In this document: positions 26,794 through 35,764 of the stretch, in pieces
Layout of the letters: each line of letters begins with the position of its first letter
Numbering within the stretch: position 1 is the stretch's first letter
From: Aldehydirespirator sp965221185
GTDB taxonomy: Bacteria > Actinomycetota > Acidimicrobiia > Acidimicrobiales > Aldehydirespiratoraceae
Direction: 5' to 3'
DNA: 64,000 bases
Assembly: GCA_965221185.1 (NCBI GenBank)
Contig: OZ244866.1
Coordinates: 1,302,001 to 1,366,000 of the forward strand
Translations under genes and position numbers: made by a program
The notes under the pieces: model-generated
What the model was told of the DNA's origin: nothing
What the model saw: the letters and a program-made list of their open reading frames with translations, nothing else
The model's database searches: none

Positions 26794-27029
26794 TCACCGA
26801 GGTCCCGTTCCCGATCATGTCGGAACAGGACCCCACCGCCGAAGGCGTCGTCGGAACCTGGTTCGTCAACCATGGCGAGCAGGTGGTCGCCGGCCAGGTC
26901 ATCGCCGAAGTCCAGGTCGACAAAGCATCCCAAGACGTCGAAGCCCCGGTAGCGGGCGTCATGTACCAGTTCGTACCCGAGGGTGTCCCCATTACCCAAG
27001 GCGACTCGCTGGCCCGCATCGACTCCTGA
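26790..27029 (+). CDS. Stand-alone lipoyl (biotinyl-lipoyl) carrier domain
   Basis: 79 residues forming one lipoyl domain: PFPIMSEQDPTAEGVVGTWF, then AEVQVDKASQDVEAP with the lipoylated Lys in VDKAS, then a C-terminal half ending in GDSLARI. In most acetoin dehydrogenase operons this domain is fused to an E2 acyltransferase; here no catalytic E2 domain follows. The gene therefore either supplies a free carrier to an E2 elsewhere or is a truncated acoC whose rest was lost at the downstream rearrangement. It starts by the GTGA overlap with acoB. Confidence 0.85.
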   Translation: MITEVPFPIMSEQDPTAEGVVGTWFVNHGEQVVAGQVIAEVQVDKASQDVEAPVAGVMYQFVPEGVPITQGDSLARIDS

Positions 27030-27044
27030 AGGGGAGGATCCGGC

Positions 27045-27189
27045 ACTTCGGATCATCCTCGAGTGGCCCTCCAAAGAGGCCGCGCTCGCGTTCATGAACG
27101 ATCCCGCCTATGCGCCCCACCCCAAAGCCCGCCAGGCTGGTTCGATCAGCCACCACGTTCTGATCGACGGCATCGACGACTTCGCCTAA
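27045..27189 (+). pseudogene. DUF1330 protein, C-terminal fragment
   Basis: One frame reads IILEWPSKEAALAFMNDPAY, APHPKARQAGSISHHV, then LIDGIDDFA and a stop. This is the second half of a DUF1330 protein (about 95 residues when whole). No start or N-terminal half is present, and the frame begins right after the lipoyl gene, so it is a fragment joined there. Confidence 0.75.
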
Positions 27190-27213
27190 CGGCCAAGAGA
27201 CATCGCCAGGGGA

Positions 27214-27259
27214 GGAACGCAAGAGTCTCGCCGATCTGGTCGCCACCATCATCGGGGGG
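27214..27259 (+). repeat. 46-bp fragment of the ERCC4 nuclease gene
   Basis: Matches 21887-21932 inside the ERCC4 gene (encoding ERKSLADLVAT) with a few changes. It ends at a run of six G where the macroglobulin copy starts, so the two fragments are joined at 1 bp of shared sequence. Confidence 0.85.
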
Positions 27260-28452
27260 TCCGATCGCTGGGCGGAGATCGAGACGGCCGCGCCGCCCTC
27301 GCCCTTTGGGAACGCCGGGGCACGGATCTGGAGTCGGATGCCCTCGCCTGGATTTGGCCGGTAGTCGACGACGACGCCGTCGAAGCCAGTATCGAGCGGG
27401 TCCTTAACAACCGGGTAGTGGAGACCGCTGGGGCAGCCGCATTCGTCACGGACTACGGCGAAGACGCCTATCTGCTGCTGCATTCCAGCCGCCGCACCGA
27501 CGCCATCGTGCTCGATGCTCTGATCACGATGGCTCCCGAGTCGGATCTCGTTGCCAAGGTCGTGGCTGGACTGTTGGCCAACCGGGTCAGGGGACGCTGG
27601 AACAACGTCCAGGAGAACTCGTTCATCCTGCTGGCCCTGAACCGTTACTTCGCCGCCTTCGAGGCGACCGATCCCGACTTTGTCGCCCGGGTGTGGCTCG
27701 GCGACCTCTACGCCGCGCAGCACCAGTTCTCCGGGCGCAGCACCGATCGCGCCCTGACGCTGGTCCCGATGGCGGAGCTGCTGGCAGCGGGCGACTCCGA
27801 TCTCATCGTCGAGAAGGACGGAGAGGGCCGCCTCTACTACCGCCTAGGTCTTCGCTACGCCCCCGACGACCTCAACCTGGATCCTCTGGACCGAGGCTTC
27901 GTGGTGCAGCGCAGCTACGAGGCAGTCGACGATCCCGGCGATGTGTGGCTCGACGACGGCGATGTCTGGCATGTGCTGGCCGGGGCCCAGGTGCGGGTCA
28001 ACGTGACCATGGTCAACGACAGCCGACGCACCAACATGGCGCTGGTCGATCCCATGCCCGCAGGCTTCGAGTCGCTCAACCCGGCACTGGCGGTGACCGG
28101 CGAGATCGACGCCCGCCGCGGCGGGGCCACCGATTCATGGTGGTGGTGGACTTGGTACGAGCACCAGAACCTCCGCGACGACCGTGCCGAGGCCTTCTCG
28201 TCGTACCTGCGGGCCGGCACCCACGAATACAGCTACGTCGTCCGGGCCACCACCCCGGGCACCTTCGTCGTGCCCCCAGCCAAAGCCGAAGAAATCTACG
28301 CCCCCGAAGTATTCGGCCGCTCCCGCACCGACACAGTCATCGTGCAAGACCAGCGGTGAGCCTAACCGCCCAGCGCGCAGGCCACCGAGTAGACGCGTTT
28401 GCTGTCGAATCTGTCGTGCTGCTGGGGCGTCAGACTCTCGCAGTCACGCAGG
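27259..28452 (+). repeat. 1,194-bp duplicated block, copy 2
   Basis: Near-identical direct copy of 18376-19569, about six base differences. It begins inside codons of the macroglobulin thioester-domain region and ends 93 bp past the stop codon, so it carries the native downstream flank as well as the coding part. Confidence 0.95.
27418..28359 (+). pseudogene. Alpha-2-macroglobulin C-terminal fragment
   Basis: 313 residues identical, apart from one or two changes, to the C-terminus of the macroglobulin at 13417-19476. It opens with GTG (MET-AGAAAFVTDYG) inside the duplicated block and lacks signal peptide, macroglobulin domains and most of the helical barrel. There is no promoter or ribosome site that I can see. 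Almost certainly non-functional. The near-perfect identity shows the copying was recent or that gene conversion is active. Confidence 0.9.
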
Positions 28453-28529
28453 GCCTTCTGATTTGGCCTGCTCAACGTCTGAGTTCCCGCTGACCCCACC
28501 GGCAGTTGAGGTTCAATCGCTCAGGTCCT

Positions 28530-31214
28530 CTATTCTGCGGTGGGTGGAAAGGAGTTGTTTCCCGGTCCCCAGGCCCGGGGTCGGGCGGCTACTCCGTTTA
28601 TGAAGGCTGCTGCTTCGGCGCGGGTGGCGTTGCGGTCGGGGCAGAAGAGATCGGTGTCGCATCCGGCGGCGATTTCCAAGTCGTGTATCCAGGCCACGCT
28701 GTTTGCGTGGTCGCTGTCGGGTGCCACGTCCGTGTAGGGAGCAGTTTGTCCGATGTAGTCGGCTTCTACGTGTCGGTATAGCAGGGTGGCCAGGTGCCCT
28801 CGGGTCACCGGTTGCTGGGGGCAGAAGTTCCAGTCTTGGTCGCCGAGTGTGCCTGGTGTGCATCCTTCGATCACTTCTCCGGAGATGGCCCATCCGATCG
28901 CTTCGTCCGAGTAGACACCTTGGTGAACATCGGCGAAGGCTTCCGAGCCCAAGTGGGTGGCGGGGGGTTCGCCAGCTGCTCTCCACAGGAAGGTGACGAA
29001 TTGTTGGCGGGTTAGGTCCCGGTCCGGGCAGAACTGTCGCACGGCGCAGCCTTTGGTGATGTTGTGATTGGCCATCCAAGTGACTGCGGGCTCGTACCAT
29101 GCCTCGGGAGGAACGTCATCGAACAGATGAGAGGCACGCTGCGACTCAGGGGTGCCTCCGACGACAAATGCGTTGTCATCGATCTCATTGTCAATGGGGC
29201 TGTTCCGGCGGATGATATTCGCTAGGGCCGTACCGCGTACCTGGTCCAGAAGCACAGGGTTGGCCAGGAAATAGGGGTCGTTCTCGAACCAGTAGCGGTC
29301 GCCGTCGCGGAGGCGGCGGAACTGGTCGGAGATTATGGCCTGGAGGGTTTCGCCGACCGCCACTCCGAGCACATGGTCTTCTGCCAGGCCAGCCGGCCAG
29401 AGGTCCAAGTTGTCGACGTTTCCGTAAGCGAGTTCCAGAGCCAGCTGAACGCTCGGCTTGGATGATATGTCGGCGAAGCTCTCCACCGGTGGCAAGCCGT
29501 AGGCACTGCGCACGGTGTTGTAATCCCCCACACCGTGATCGCGGGCCCGCTGAATGTTGAGGGCCGCCAGATCGAAGGTGGGTCCGTGCGGTTCTCGCAG
29601 GAGAAGGTTCCGGACTTCGTTGATTACCAACGAGTCAACGTCTTGGGCCTGTTGAGCGGCTAGGCCCCGTAGGACTACGGAGATGCCATGATCCGCGACA
29701 AACGAAGGATTGAAGAACGCTTGTGCAAGGCTTATCTGGCTGGTCTCTCCATCGGCGCCGAGGAGGAGGAGTTTGGGGGAGAGCAGGGTGTGGCCGACCC
29801 GATAGGCCGCCGCTGAGAACTCGCTTGCGATGGTCGGGTCAACGCTTGGGTCGTAGCCGGAATACGGGCCTATTGCGTCGGGACCCAACAGCAAGGGCAA
29901 GAATTCGTTGAACGTGATCGCTTGTATCTGAGCACCGACGACTTTGCGGGCCAGTTGGTAGATCTCATCGCCGCTCAGCCCAGGATTCAGGTCGGCTATG
30001 ATCTCCGCGAGGCGGTTGTGCTCGCGAACGAACAGAGTATGCATGGAGGTGAGTCCGATCTGTTCGTTGACTCGGACATCGCCCGCCACGAACAGATTCC
30101 GGAGGTTGCTGCCCCCTTCGTTCTCGAGTCCTTGCTCGTTGTAGGGCAAGAATCGTCCCTGGTGTGAGGTCTTGAGCCTTCCCGTATCGTCGTTGGCGCG
30201 AAGAGCGTGGGCTCGGGTCCTCTCTGAGCCATACACCTGTGAGGCATCAATGAACGCGGTGACAACGTTGATCTGCCTGCGAGGGTTGTGTATATCTGTC
30301 CCAGTGTCAGGGTCGAATGCCGAACGATTGACATGGATGGTGGCTTGGCCGGTCCCGCGAGGATCAAAAACCGGATCCCATCGAGGAACGGGGACTGGAA
30401 ACGGCTCATCCAGGTTGTCTGGGCTAAGAGTTATGTCGTGATCTATGAACTGGCCCCACTGCCATGTTATGTCGCTCGCCTGTGAGGAGTTTGGCACCGA
30501 TTCGTCCTGGGAGAACACGAGGTTGCTGACGGTGCGCGGGTTTGGTCTCGAGTTCGTAGGTGCTGATACGCCGTCCGTGTAAGAAAGAGGAGCCTTCCTG
30601 AGAAGGCTTGTGCCCGCCATGCCCCATGTGAGATGGTCGAGGTTGTTTGTTCGACCATCTATTGACCGAGGCTCAAGATGCTGAGGAAACTCATTGAGGC
30701 TCATAGAAATCGGCTCGTTGATATTCCAATCAAGATCGACATGGTGCCATATGAAATGCCCATTGTCACCACTTCCGTCCGCAAGATTCAGCCCTAACCC
30801 CTCAACCACTAGCCGCAGACGACTGGACTCATCCGGGAGTTCGGGCACAAAATCAATGCTGACAGTTGTTGACTCCGGGTCCGACTCCGGATGGATGAAG
30901 AAGATGTCTCTTACTGTGTAGTCCGTCCCTCGCCATGTAAATTCGTTGTCGGTGATCGAGCCATCAAGAGGATCGCCATTCTCCAGGAAGCCTCCATTGC
31001 TTCCTACCGTCATGGATGCTTCCCACACCAGATCGCCTTGGATTGCTAGCCATTCCGTGTGAATCAGGGCGACCGAGTCGTGAATCGCCGCAGTTGGTGA
31101 GGCCGCCGGGGACTCGTCGCCGCTCTGGGCGAGGATGGGTTGGGACAGTATTAGAAATACGACGCTTACCGCAACCGACAGAAATAGAACGCGTGAATAT
31201 ATGTTGACACGCAA
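28530..31214 (-). CDS. Secreted animal-type heme peroxidase with C-terminal SLH repeats
   Basis: 894 residues. A signal peptide (VLFLSVAVSVVFLILSQPI, then AQS) and a repeat-poor N-terminal region precede a heme-peroxidase domain of the animal/peroxinectin superfamily: QFIDHDITLSPD with the distal His, FVREHNRLAEII, YRVGHTLLSP with the proximal-His region, and INIQRARDHGVGDYN-like AALNIQRARDHGVGDYN. The last 180 residues hold three S-layer homology repeats (FDDVPPEAWYEPAVTWM, FADV..., YTDVAPDSDHANSVAW) that would anchor it to the cell wall. It likely oxidises halides or phenolics outside the cell. The TTG start at 31214 is supported by a perfect ribosome site, described separately. Confidence 0.88.
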   Translation of the reverse strand: MRVNIYSRVLFLSVAVSVVFLILSQPILAQSGDESPAASPTAAIHDSVALIHTEWLAIQGDLVWEASMTVGSNGGFLENGDPLDGSITDNEFTWRGTDYTVRDIFFIHPESDPESTTVSIDFVPELPDESSRLRLVVEGLGLNLADGSGDNGHFIWHHVDLDWNINEPISMSLNEFPQHLEPRSIDGRTNNLDHLTWGMAGTSLLRKAPLSYTDGVSAPTNSRPNPRTVSNLVFSQDESVPNSSQASDITWQWGQFIDHDITLSPDNLDEPFPVPVPRWDPVFDPRGTGQATIHVNRSAFDPDTGTDIHNPRRQINVVTAFIDASQVYGSERTRAHALRANDDTGRLKTSHQGRFLPYNEQGLENEGGSNLRNLFVAGDVRVNEQIGLTSMHTLFVREHNRLAEIIADLNPGLSGDEIYQLARKVVGAQIQAITFNEFLPLLLGPDAIGPYSGYDPSVDPTIASEFSAAAYRVGHTLLSPKLLLLGADGETSQISLAQAFFNPSFVADHGISVVLRGLAAQQAQDVDSLVINEVRNLLLREPHGPTFDLAALNIQRARDHGVGDYNTVRSAYGLPPVESFADISSKPSVQLALELAYGNVDNLDLWPAGLAEDHVLGVAVGETLQAIISDQFRRLRDGDRYWFENDPYFLANPVLLDQVRGTALANIIRRNSPIDNEIDDNAFVVGGTPESQRASHLFDDVPPEAWYEPAVTWMANHNITKGCAVRQFCPDRDLTRQQFVTFLWRAAGEPPATHLGSEAFADVHQGVYSDEAIGWAISGEVIEGCTPGTLGDQDWNFCPQQPVTRGHLATLLYRHVEADYIGQTAPYTDVAPDSDHANSVAWIHDLEIAAGCDTDLFCPDRNATRAEAAAFINGVAARPRAWGPGNNSFPPTAE

Positions 31215-31223
31215 CGCTAAACG

Positions 31224-31231
31224 ACCTCCTT
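31224..31231 (-). promoter_or_regulatory. Ribosome binding site that fixes a TTG start
   Basis: AAGGAGGT on the minus strand, 9 bp before TTG at 31214-31212. No ATG or GTG lies at the right distance in this frame, so the peroxidase very likely starts with TTG. Confidence 0.8.
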
Positions 31232-31614
31232 GTTTGGGCCATCCCTAGACTGATGGCAACTGGAAAATTAGACCAGACAACATAGCACTTTGATCGCCCG
31301 CTGAGCAAACAGCCAGAGAGATGCCGTGACAGCATCAGGTTATGTAGATTCCTGGTAGTCGAGCGTGTCGACCTTCCGTGACTGCGTGGAGGGTCGAAGT
31401 CGCCGGCTTCAGCCGCGGCCCGGTTGCTGTGCGCCGCGGGCGGGTGGTGGTTCGTGCCGGGTTGGATCTTGGGTGAGTTCGAACTCGTGGCGGCTGGTGC
31501 TAGGCGGTCGTCAAGTGTTCGCGAGTATCCATCCAGAGCGGTGTACACCGGCTAGGACCCGGAGACCCGCACAGGAACGATCTCCGCCCCCGTCATCGGT
31601 TGCGAGAGCGAGGG
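31232..31614. other. Intergenic region upstream of the peroxidase
   Basis: About 380 bp. It must hold the peroxidase promoter on the minus strand. The minus strand near 31420-31490 reads FELTQDPTRHEPPPARGAQQ, which resembles the proline-rich end of actinobacterial DUF222/HNH proteins, but no upstream part is present. I see no other gene. Confidence 0.35.
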
Positions 31615-32694
31615 TCAGGTTGCGGTCACCGGTGGGTGGGTGCGCAGGAAGTCCAAGGCTTCGGCGGCGGTGTCGACCACGCCGATCATGGCCGCGTAGC
31701 GGCGGTCGCCTGCGAGCCGGCGCAGCAGTGGGACCGCGGGCAGCGTCTCGGTGAAGTACCTGCGGCCCAGGAAGACCATCGGGCTCACCGCGCCGAACAC
31801 CTCGTAGTGATTCTGGGTGGCGTCCAGGAAGACCTCGCCGACGGTTCCGGCCGAACCGGGTGTGAACACCACACCGCGGGTGGCGATGGCGAGCAGGCCG
31901 TCCTCGCGTATCGAGTTGGCGAAGTACTTGGCGATATGGCTGGCGAACTGGTTGGTCGGCTCATGGCCGTAGAACCAGGTGGGAACGGCCAGTGACTCCC
32001 CGCCCTCGCCGAAGGCGTCCAGCACGGCCTGTCCTGCGGCCCGGTAGGGCTCGCTGCGGCGGTAGTCGGGGGCGCGGGCGAGCAGGGCGATAGCGGTGTC
32101 GGCGGCGTCGTCGGTGTAAGGGGACAGCCACGCACCGAGGTTGGCTGCCTCCATGGCTCCGGGCCCGCCGCCGGTGGTCACGTGCCAACCCGCCCGGGCC
32201 AGTTCCCGTCCCAGCGCCGCTACCGAGCGGTAACCGGCGTCCCAGCGCTCCAGGGTGTGGCCGCCCATCACGGCAACCACCTCGCGAGCCGCGAGGTGGC
32301 CGTGCAGGGCGTCGTCGATGGCGTGGTCGTGCAGGCGCCGGGCCAGGGCGTCCATGACGGGCAGGTGCGACCCCCGCGGATGGCGGCTGGCCCACCGGTA
32401 GATGGCGAGGTCGATCTCAGCAGTCAGCTCCGCCTGGGAGTAGAGCCGAGGCCGGTAGGGGTTGAAGGGCAGGTCTCGCAAGGGTGGAAGCACCACCGCG
32501 CCGCTCGCGAGCACGTGGCGGAGCGTCTCGTCGCCCATCGCCGCGCCGAGGAAGGCAGCGCCGGCGCAGGCCGCCGCCCGGAGCTCGTCGGCGCGACCGC
32601 GCAGGTCGATCCCCTGCACCACCGCATCGGCGAGGGTGCCGTGGCGGCGCAGGTGGGCGTCGAACTCGGCCAGCGAGTGGATGTGGCGCATCAC
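31615..32694 (-). CDS. LOG-family (lysine decarboxylase-like) nucleotide hydrolase
   Basis: 359 residues. The Rossmann-type core has VVAVMGGHTLER, TTGGGPGAMEAANLGAW and a PGSAGTVGEVFLDA stretch, matching the GGGxGxME and PGGxGTxxE signatures of the LOG/TIGR00730 group. These enzymes release the base from nucleoside monophosphates or act in cytokinin-like and nucleotide metabolism. The protein is longer than the usual 190-residue LOG, with an N-terminal extension of about 150 residues, so it belongs to a larger subgroup. It is last in a leftward set after the PIG-L gene, 112 bp downstream. Confidence 0.75.
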   Translation of the reverse strand: MMRHIHSLAEFDAHLRRHGTLADAVVQGIDLRGRADELRAAACAGAAFLGAAMGDETLRHVLASGAVVLPPLRDLPFNPYRPRLYSQAELTAEIDLAIYRWASRHPRGSHLPVMDALARRLHDHAIDDALHGHLAAREVVAVMGGHTLERWDAGYRSVAALGRELARAGWHVTTGGGPGAMEAANLGAWLSPYTDDAADTAIALLARAPDYRRSEPYRAAGQAVLDAFGEGGESLAVPTWFYGHEPTNQFASHIAKYFANSIREDGLLAIATRGVVFTPGSAGTVGEVFLDATQNHYEVFGAVSPMVFLGRRYFTETLPAVPLLRRLAGDRRYAAMIGVVDTAAEALDFLRTHPPVTAT

Positions 32695-32806
32695 GTCAGT
32701 ACTCGCCGCGGCTCTCCATGATGCCAGCCAACTCGTCGGGGGCTTCTAGCAGGCCGGCCCTGGTGAACTCGGCGCCAGTTCAGAAGCGGAGTCCTCTCGG
32801 GGGTGA
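32695..32806 (-). other. Gap containing a possible gene-end remnant
   Basis: One minus frame reads EFTRAGLLEAPDELAGIMES, then RGEY and a stop. It is open on its 5' side only to the PIG-L stop and shows no start. It is either chance or the end of another gene. Confidence 0.3.
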
Positions 32807-33565
32807 TCACATTGGGATCAGTTCGAAGGCGACTGCGAACTGGACGCCCAGCGTCTGGCCGACCTGCTGGCAGCTGTCGCGCAGGAACGAGTCGGGGTTG
32901 AAGTCCGGGTCGCCGAGGCTGTCGATGTAGATGCGGTGACAGTCCAACGAGGCCACACCCCGCGCGAGGTGGTCGGTCACGTCCACTGCGTGGGTGGGTG
33001 CCGGCGAGGATGCGTAGGCGATCCAGCGCACGCCGCTCCACGGCTCGCCCGCGCCGGTGAACAGCCAGCGGTTGGCGGCGTCGCGCACGGCATCGGGCAG
33101 GGCCCGGCCCACCTCCCGGTGATCGACGTGGTTCCAGGGCCCCGAGTCACCCCACCGGTCGCGGTAGTTCGACCCGATGATCACCTCGGGCCGGTGACGG
33201 CGGATGGCCGCGGCCAGATCCCTCCGCAGTTCGATGCCGTTGACGACCAGCCCGTCGGCGTGATCGAGGAACTCGACCACTGAGACACCCACCGCGGCCG
33301 CGGCAGCCACCTGCTCGTCCGAGCGCAGCGGACCGGCGCGGTCAGGAGCCATGGAGTCGATGCCGGCCTCGCCCCGGGTGGCCAGCACGTAGCGGACGTC
33401 CTTGCCCATTGCAGTCCAGCGGGCCACGGCCGCCGACGCGCCGTACTCGAGGTCATCGGGATGGGCCACCACCGCCAGGCCCCGGCCCCAGTCCTCCGGC
33501 AGCCTGTCCAGAACGGGACCCGCCTGTTCAGGATGCTGCCGCCCGGCCGGGTCGGTGCCGCTCAT
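32807..33565 (-). CDS. PIG-L family deacetylase
   Basis: 252 residues. The N-terminal VVAHPDDLEYGASAAVARW contains the AHPDD zinc/catalytic motif of PIG-L/LmbE deacetylases, followed by VRYVLATRGEAGID. A central RPEVIIGSNYRDRWGDSGPW and a HVDHREVG stretch supply the further metal-binding His. These enzymes remove acetyl groups from GlcNAc-type substrates, including mycothiol precursors in actinobacteria. The ATG at 33565 is preferred over a TTG three codons upstream. It follows the dienelactone hydrolase gene with only 5 bp between them. Confidence 0.85.
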   Translation of the reverse strand: MSGTDPAGRQHPEQAGPVLDRLPEDWGRGLAVVAHPDDLEYGASAAVARWTAMGKDVRYVLATRGEAGIDSMAPDRAGPLRSDEQVAAAAAVGVSVVEFLDHADGLVVNGIELRRDLAAAIRRHRPEVIIGSNYRDRWGDSGPWNHVDHREVGRALPDAVRDAANRWLFTGAGEPWSGVRWIAYASSPAPTHAVDVTDHLARGVASLDCHRIYIDSLGDPDFNPDSFLRDSCQQVGQTLGVQFAVAFELIPM

Positions 33566-33570
33566 CGGGC

Positions 33571-34632
33571 TCAAGCTAACGGCTCCGGATCCCTGGCCGG
33601 GCCGGAACCCGATACCTGTTTCGCGGTCGCCACCATGACTTCGGTCCAGAACGTGTTCATGTCGTCGTAGAAGAGCGGCACGAGATCGGGGTTGCCGGAG
33701 ATGTGGGCGCCGCGGACTCCGAAGCCGGCCTCGATGGAGTAGAGGAAGCCGTCGAGGTCGATCAGCTCCGGGTCTGGCTCATCGGAGGTAGGCAGGATGA
33801 AGCCGCCGTCATCTGCGATGTAGAAGGTGGGCGCGCCGGGCGTCACGGAGGCCTCGGGTATGTGCTCCAGGGGGGTCGTACGGTCGAAGCTGTGGTTTGC
33901 GCCCGGCACGATCCGCAGGGTCGCATCGCCGCCCGCGATCCGCATGGCGTGGATGTGGGCTTGGACCTGCACCGGTGGGCACCAGTCGTCGCGATCGCCG
34001 ATGATCGCCCGGATACGGGTGCTGCCGACGGCGGGGTCTAGGAACTGCTGGCCCGACCAGGGGTAGGCGGCGTACACCCCGACGAGTTTCGGGGCGTTGG
34101 AGGCTGCCGCGAGATGTACCGACGCGGCGTTCAGCACCGCCGAGCCGCCCCGGCTGTGGCCTTGGGCGCCGATGCGTGCCGGGTCGATGTCGGGGCGGGC
34201 CGCGAGGGCCTCGGCGGTGGCGAGAACGTCCCAGGCGCTGGCCGCGAAGGAGAACTGGACCTGATTGGCCACTGTGCTGACGACGCTGCGCGTGCCGAAC
34301 GGATCGATGGCGCATGCCGCGATGGCGGCGTCGGTGATCGCCGCCGCGATTTCGCAGTGGTGCTGTTGGAGTCCGAGGCTTCCCGGGGCGATGATCACGA
34401 CCGGGAACGGTCCGGGCCCGTCGGGCAGGAAGAGCTTGCCCCAAAGGTCCTGGCGCGGCATCGCATCGGTGTCAGAGATCGCCTGATGGAAGTTCTTGGG
34501 ATTCGCCGACGGAATCGTCAGCGCTTCGCCCCCCAGACCGTTGCCCAAACAGAAGCCGTCGTCGTAGAAGGCGTCGTCATTGATCACCGCGCCTCCTCCC
34601 CCTGCGCCCGGGGCGCCTGCCGGAACGGTCAT
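33571..34632 (-). CDS. Dienelactone hydrolase-like alpha/beta hydrolase
   Basis: 353 residues of the alpha/beta hydrolase fold. VVIIAPGSLGLQQHHCEIAA gives the oxyanion region. GAQGHSRGGSAVLNAA is the nucleophile elbow (GHSRG, catalytic Ser). A GDRDDWCPP stretch carries the likely acid, and PGANHSFDR the His. It probably opens lactones or cleaves esters made by the upstream oxygenase. The ATG overlaps the stop of the Rieske gene (ATGA), so the two are translationally coupled. Confidence 0.82.
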   Translation of the reverse strand: MTVPAGAPGAGGGGAVINDDAFYDDGFCLGNGLGGEALTIPSANPKNFHQAISDTDAMPRQDLWGKLFLPDGPGPFPVVIIAPGSLGLQQHHCEIAAAITDAAIAACAIDPFGTRSVVSTVANQVQFSFAASAWDVLATAEALAARPDIDPARIGAQGHSRGGSAVLNAASVHLAAASNAPKLVGVYAAYPWSGQQFLDPAVGSTRIRAIIGDRDDWCPPVQVQAHIHAMRIAGGDATLRIVPGANHSFDRTTPLEHIPEASVTPGAPTFYIADDGGFILPTSDEPDPELIDLDGFLYSIEAGFGVRGAHISGNPDLVPLFYDDMNTFWTEVMVATAKQVSGSGPARDPEPLA

Positions 34633-35699
34633 TGCCCGGCTGCTTGGCGGGCGGCGTCGCGGCCCCTGGCGATCTCGCGCAGCCAGCGCCGGTATTCGAT
34701 GGCGACTCGGTCGACGCCTGCGATCTGCAGCTCGGCGCTGAGGTCGACGGGCAGCTCCTCGGGGCGCTGGGACTCGACGAACTTGAGGTCCTGGCCGATG
34801 ACGAGCGCGTTGAAGTCCAGCATCTGCTTGTCGGTGGACTCGTCGAAGGAGTAGTCGCGGCCCATGAACGTGAAGCACCGGCAGGTCTTGCGGCCGGTGG
34901 GGCAGACGCTGAAGAACAGCAGGTAGCGCTGGTCGACGGATTCGATGTACTGGTCCAACAAGATGGTGTTGGGCATGAACAGCCGGTAGTCGAGCTTGAC
35001 TTCGACGGCTCCTTCGATTTCGAGGCTCTTGTTCTTGCCCGAGTCGGGGGGCTCGGCCATGTGGGGGTGCTCGAAGCGCAGCTCGTTGCGGTGGCGGCCG
35101 ATGGAGTGGTCGGGCACCTCGGGATGCGCCGAGTCGCCCAGCACCCCGTCATGGACCCAGGCGAAATGGCCGAAGTCGACGTAGTTCTCGATGCGGCGGG
35201 GGAGCGCGCAGTTCCAGTTGTACGGCTCGACCTCGATGAGCCGGAACGACTCGTCGCCGAAGTAGGGATTCTCCGGCAGCGGGTAGACGGGTTCGCCGCT
35301 GAGGCACACCCAGATCAGTCCCAGGTGCTCAGCGGCGGGATAGGCGGTGAGACGGGCCCGCGACGGGATCTTGAGATCGGGCCGTGCGGGGATCTTGGTG
35401 CAGCGGCCCTCGCCGTCGTAGCACCATCCGTGATAGCCGCAGCGCAGCCCGTATTCGCCGACAGAGCCCAGCGACAGTGCGGTGCCCCGGTGCACGCAGA
35501 TGTCGCGGAAGGCCGACACCTGGCCGTCGATGCGAGCCAAGACCAGGGGCTCGTCCAGCAGCGTCACCGCGAGCGGCCCGCCGTCGATGAGCTCGGACAC
35601 GTAGGCCACCGGGTGCCAGTACCCCCGCAGCGCCTCATACAGGTCGTCGTCGGTGAGCGACTCTCGCGTGGGCCTCGCCTGCGTCTCCTCAGCCATCAT
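34629..35699 (-). CDS. Rieske non-heme iron oxygenase, large subunit
   Basis: 356 residues. The Rieske [2Fe-2S] motif is clear: CVHRGTALSLG (CxH) and CGYHGWCYDGEG (CxxH), at about residues 65-90. A catalytic iron site follows with DFGHFAWVHDGVLG (Asp/His ligands). It would hydroxylate a ring or demethylate a substrate using electrons from a reductase not encoded here. The coupled hydrolase suggests the product is a lactone or ester. It is the first gene of the leftward operon Rieske, hydrolase, PIG-L, LOG. Confidence 0.88.
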   Translation of the reverse strand: MMAEETQARPTRESLTDDDLYEALRGYWHPVAYVSELIDGGPLAVTLLDEPLVLARIDGQVSAFRDICVHRGTALSLGSVGEYGLRCGYHGWCYDGEGRCTKIPARPDLKIPSRARLTAYPAAEHLGLIWVCLSGEPVYPLPENPYFGDESFRLIEVEPYNWNCALPRRIENYVDFGHFAWVHDGVLGDSAHPEVPDHSIGRHRNELRFEHPHMAEPPDSGKNKSLEIEGAVEVKLDYRLFMPNTILLDQYIESVDQRYLLFFSVCPTGRKTCRCFTFMGRDYSFDESTDKQMLDFNALVIGQDLKFVESQRPEELPVDLSAELQIAGVDRVAIEYRRWLREIARGRDAARQAAGQ

Positions 35700-35764
35700 C
35701 CCCTCAAGTATTATGGTTCGACCGGGATCTCAACGCCCGCAGATCGGTGTCGGTGGTTCGGGCC

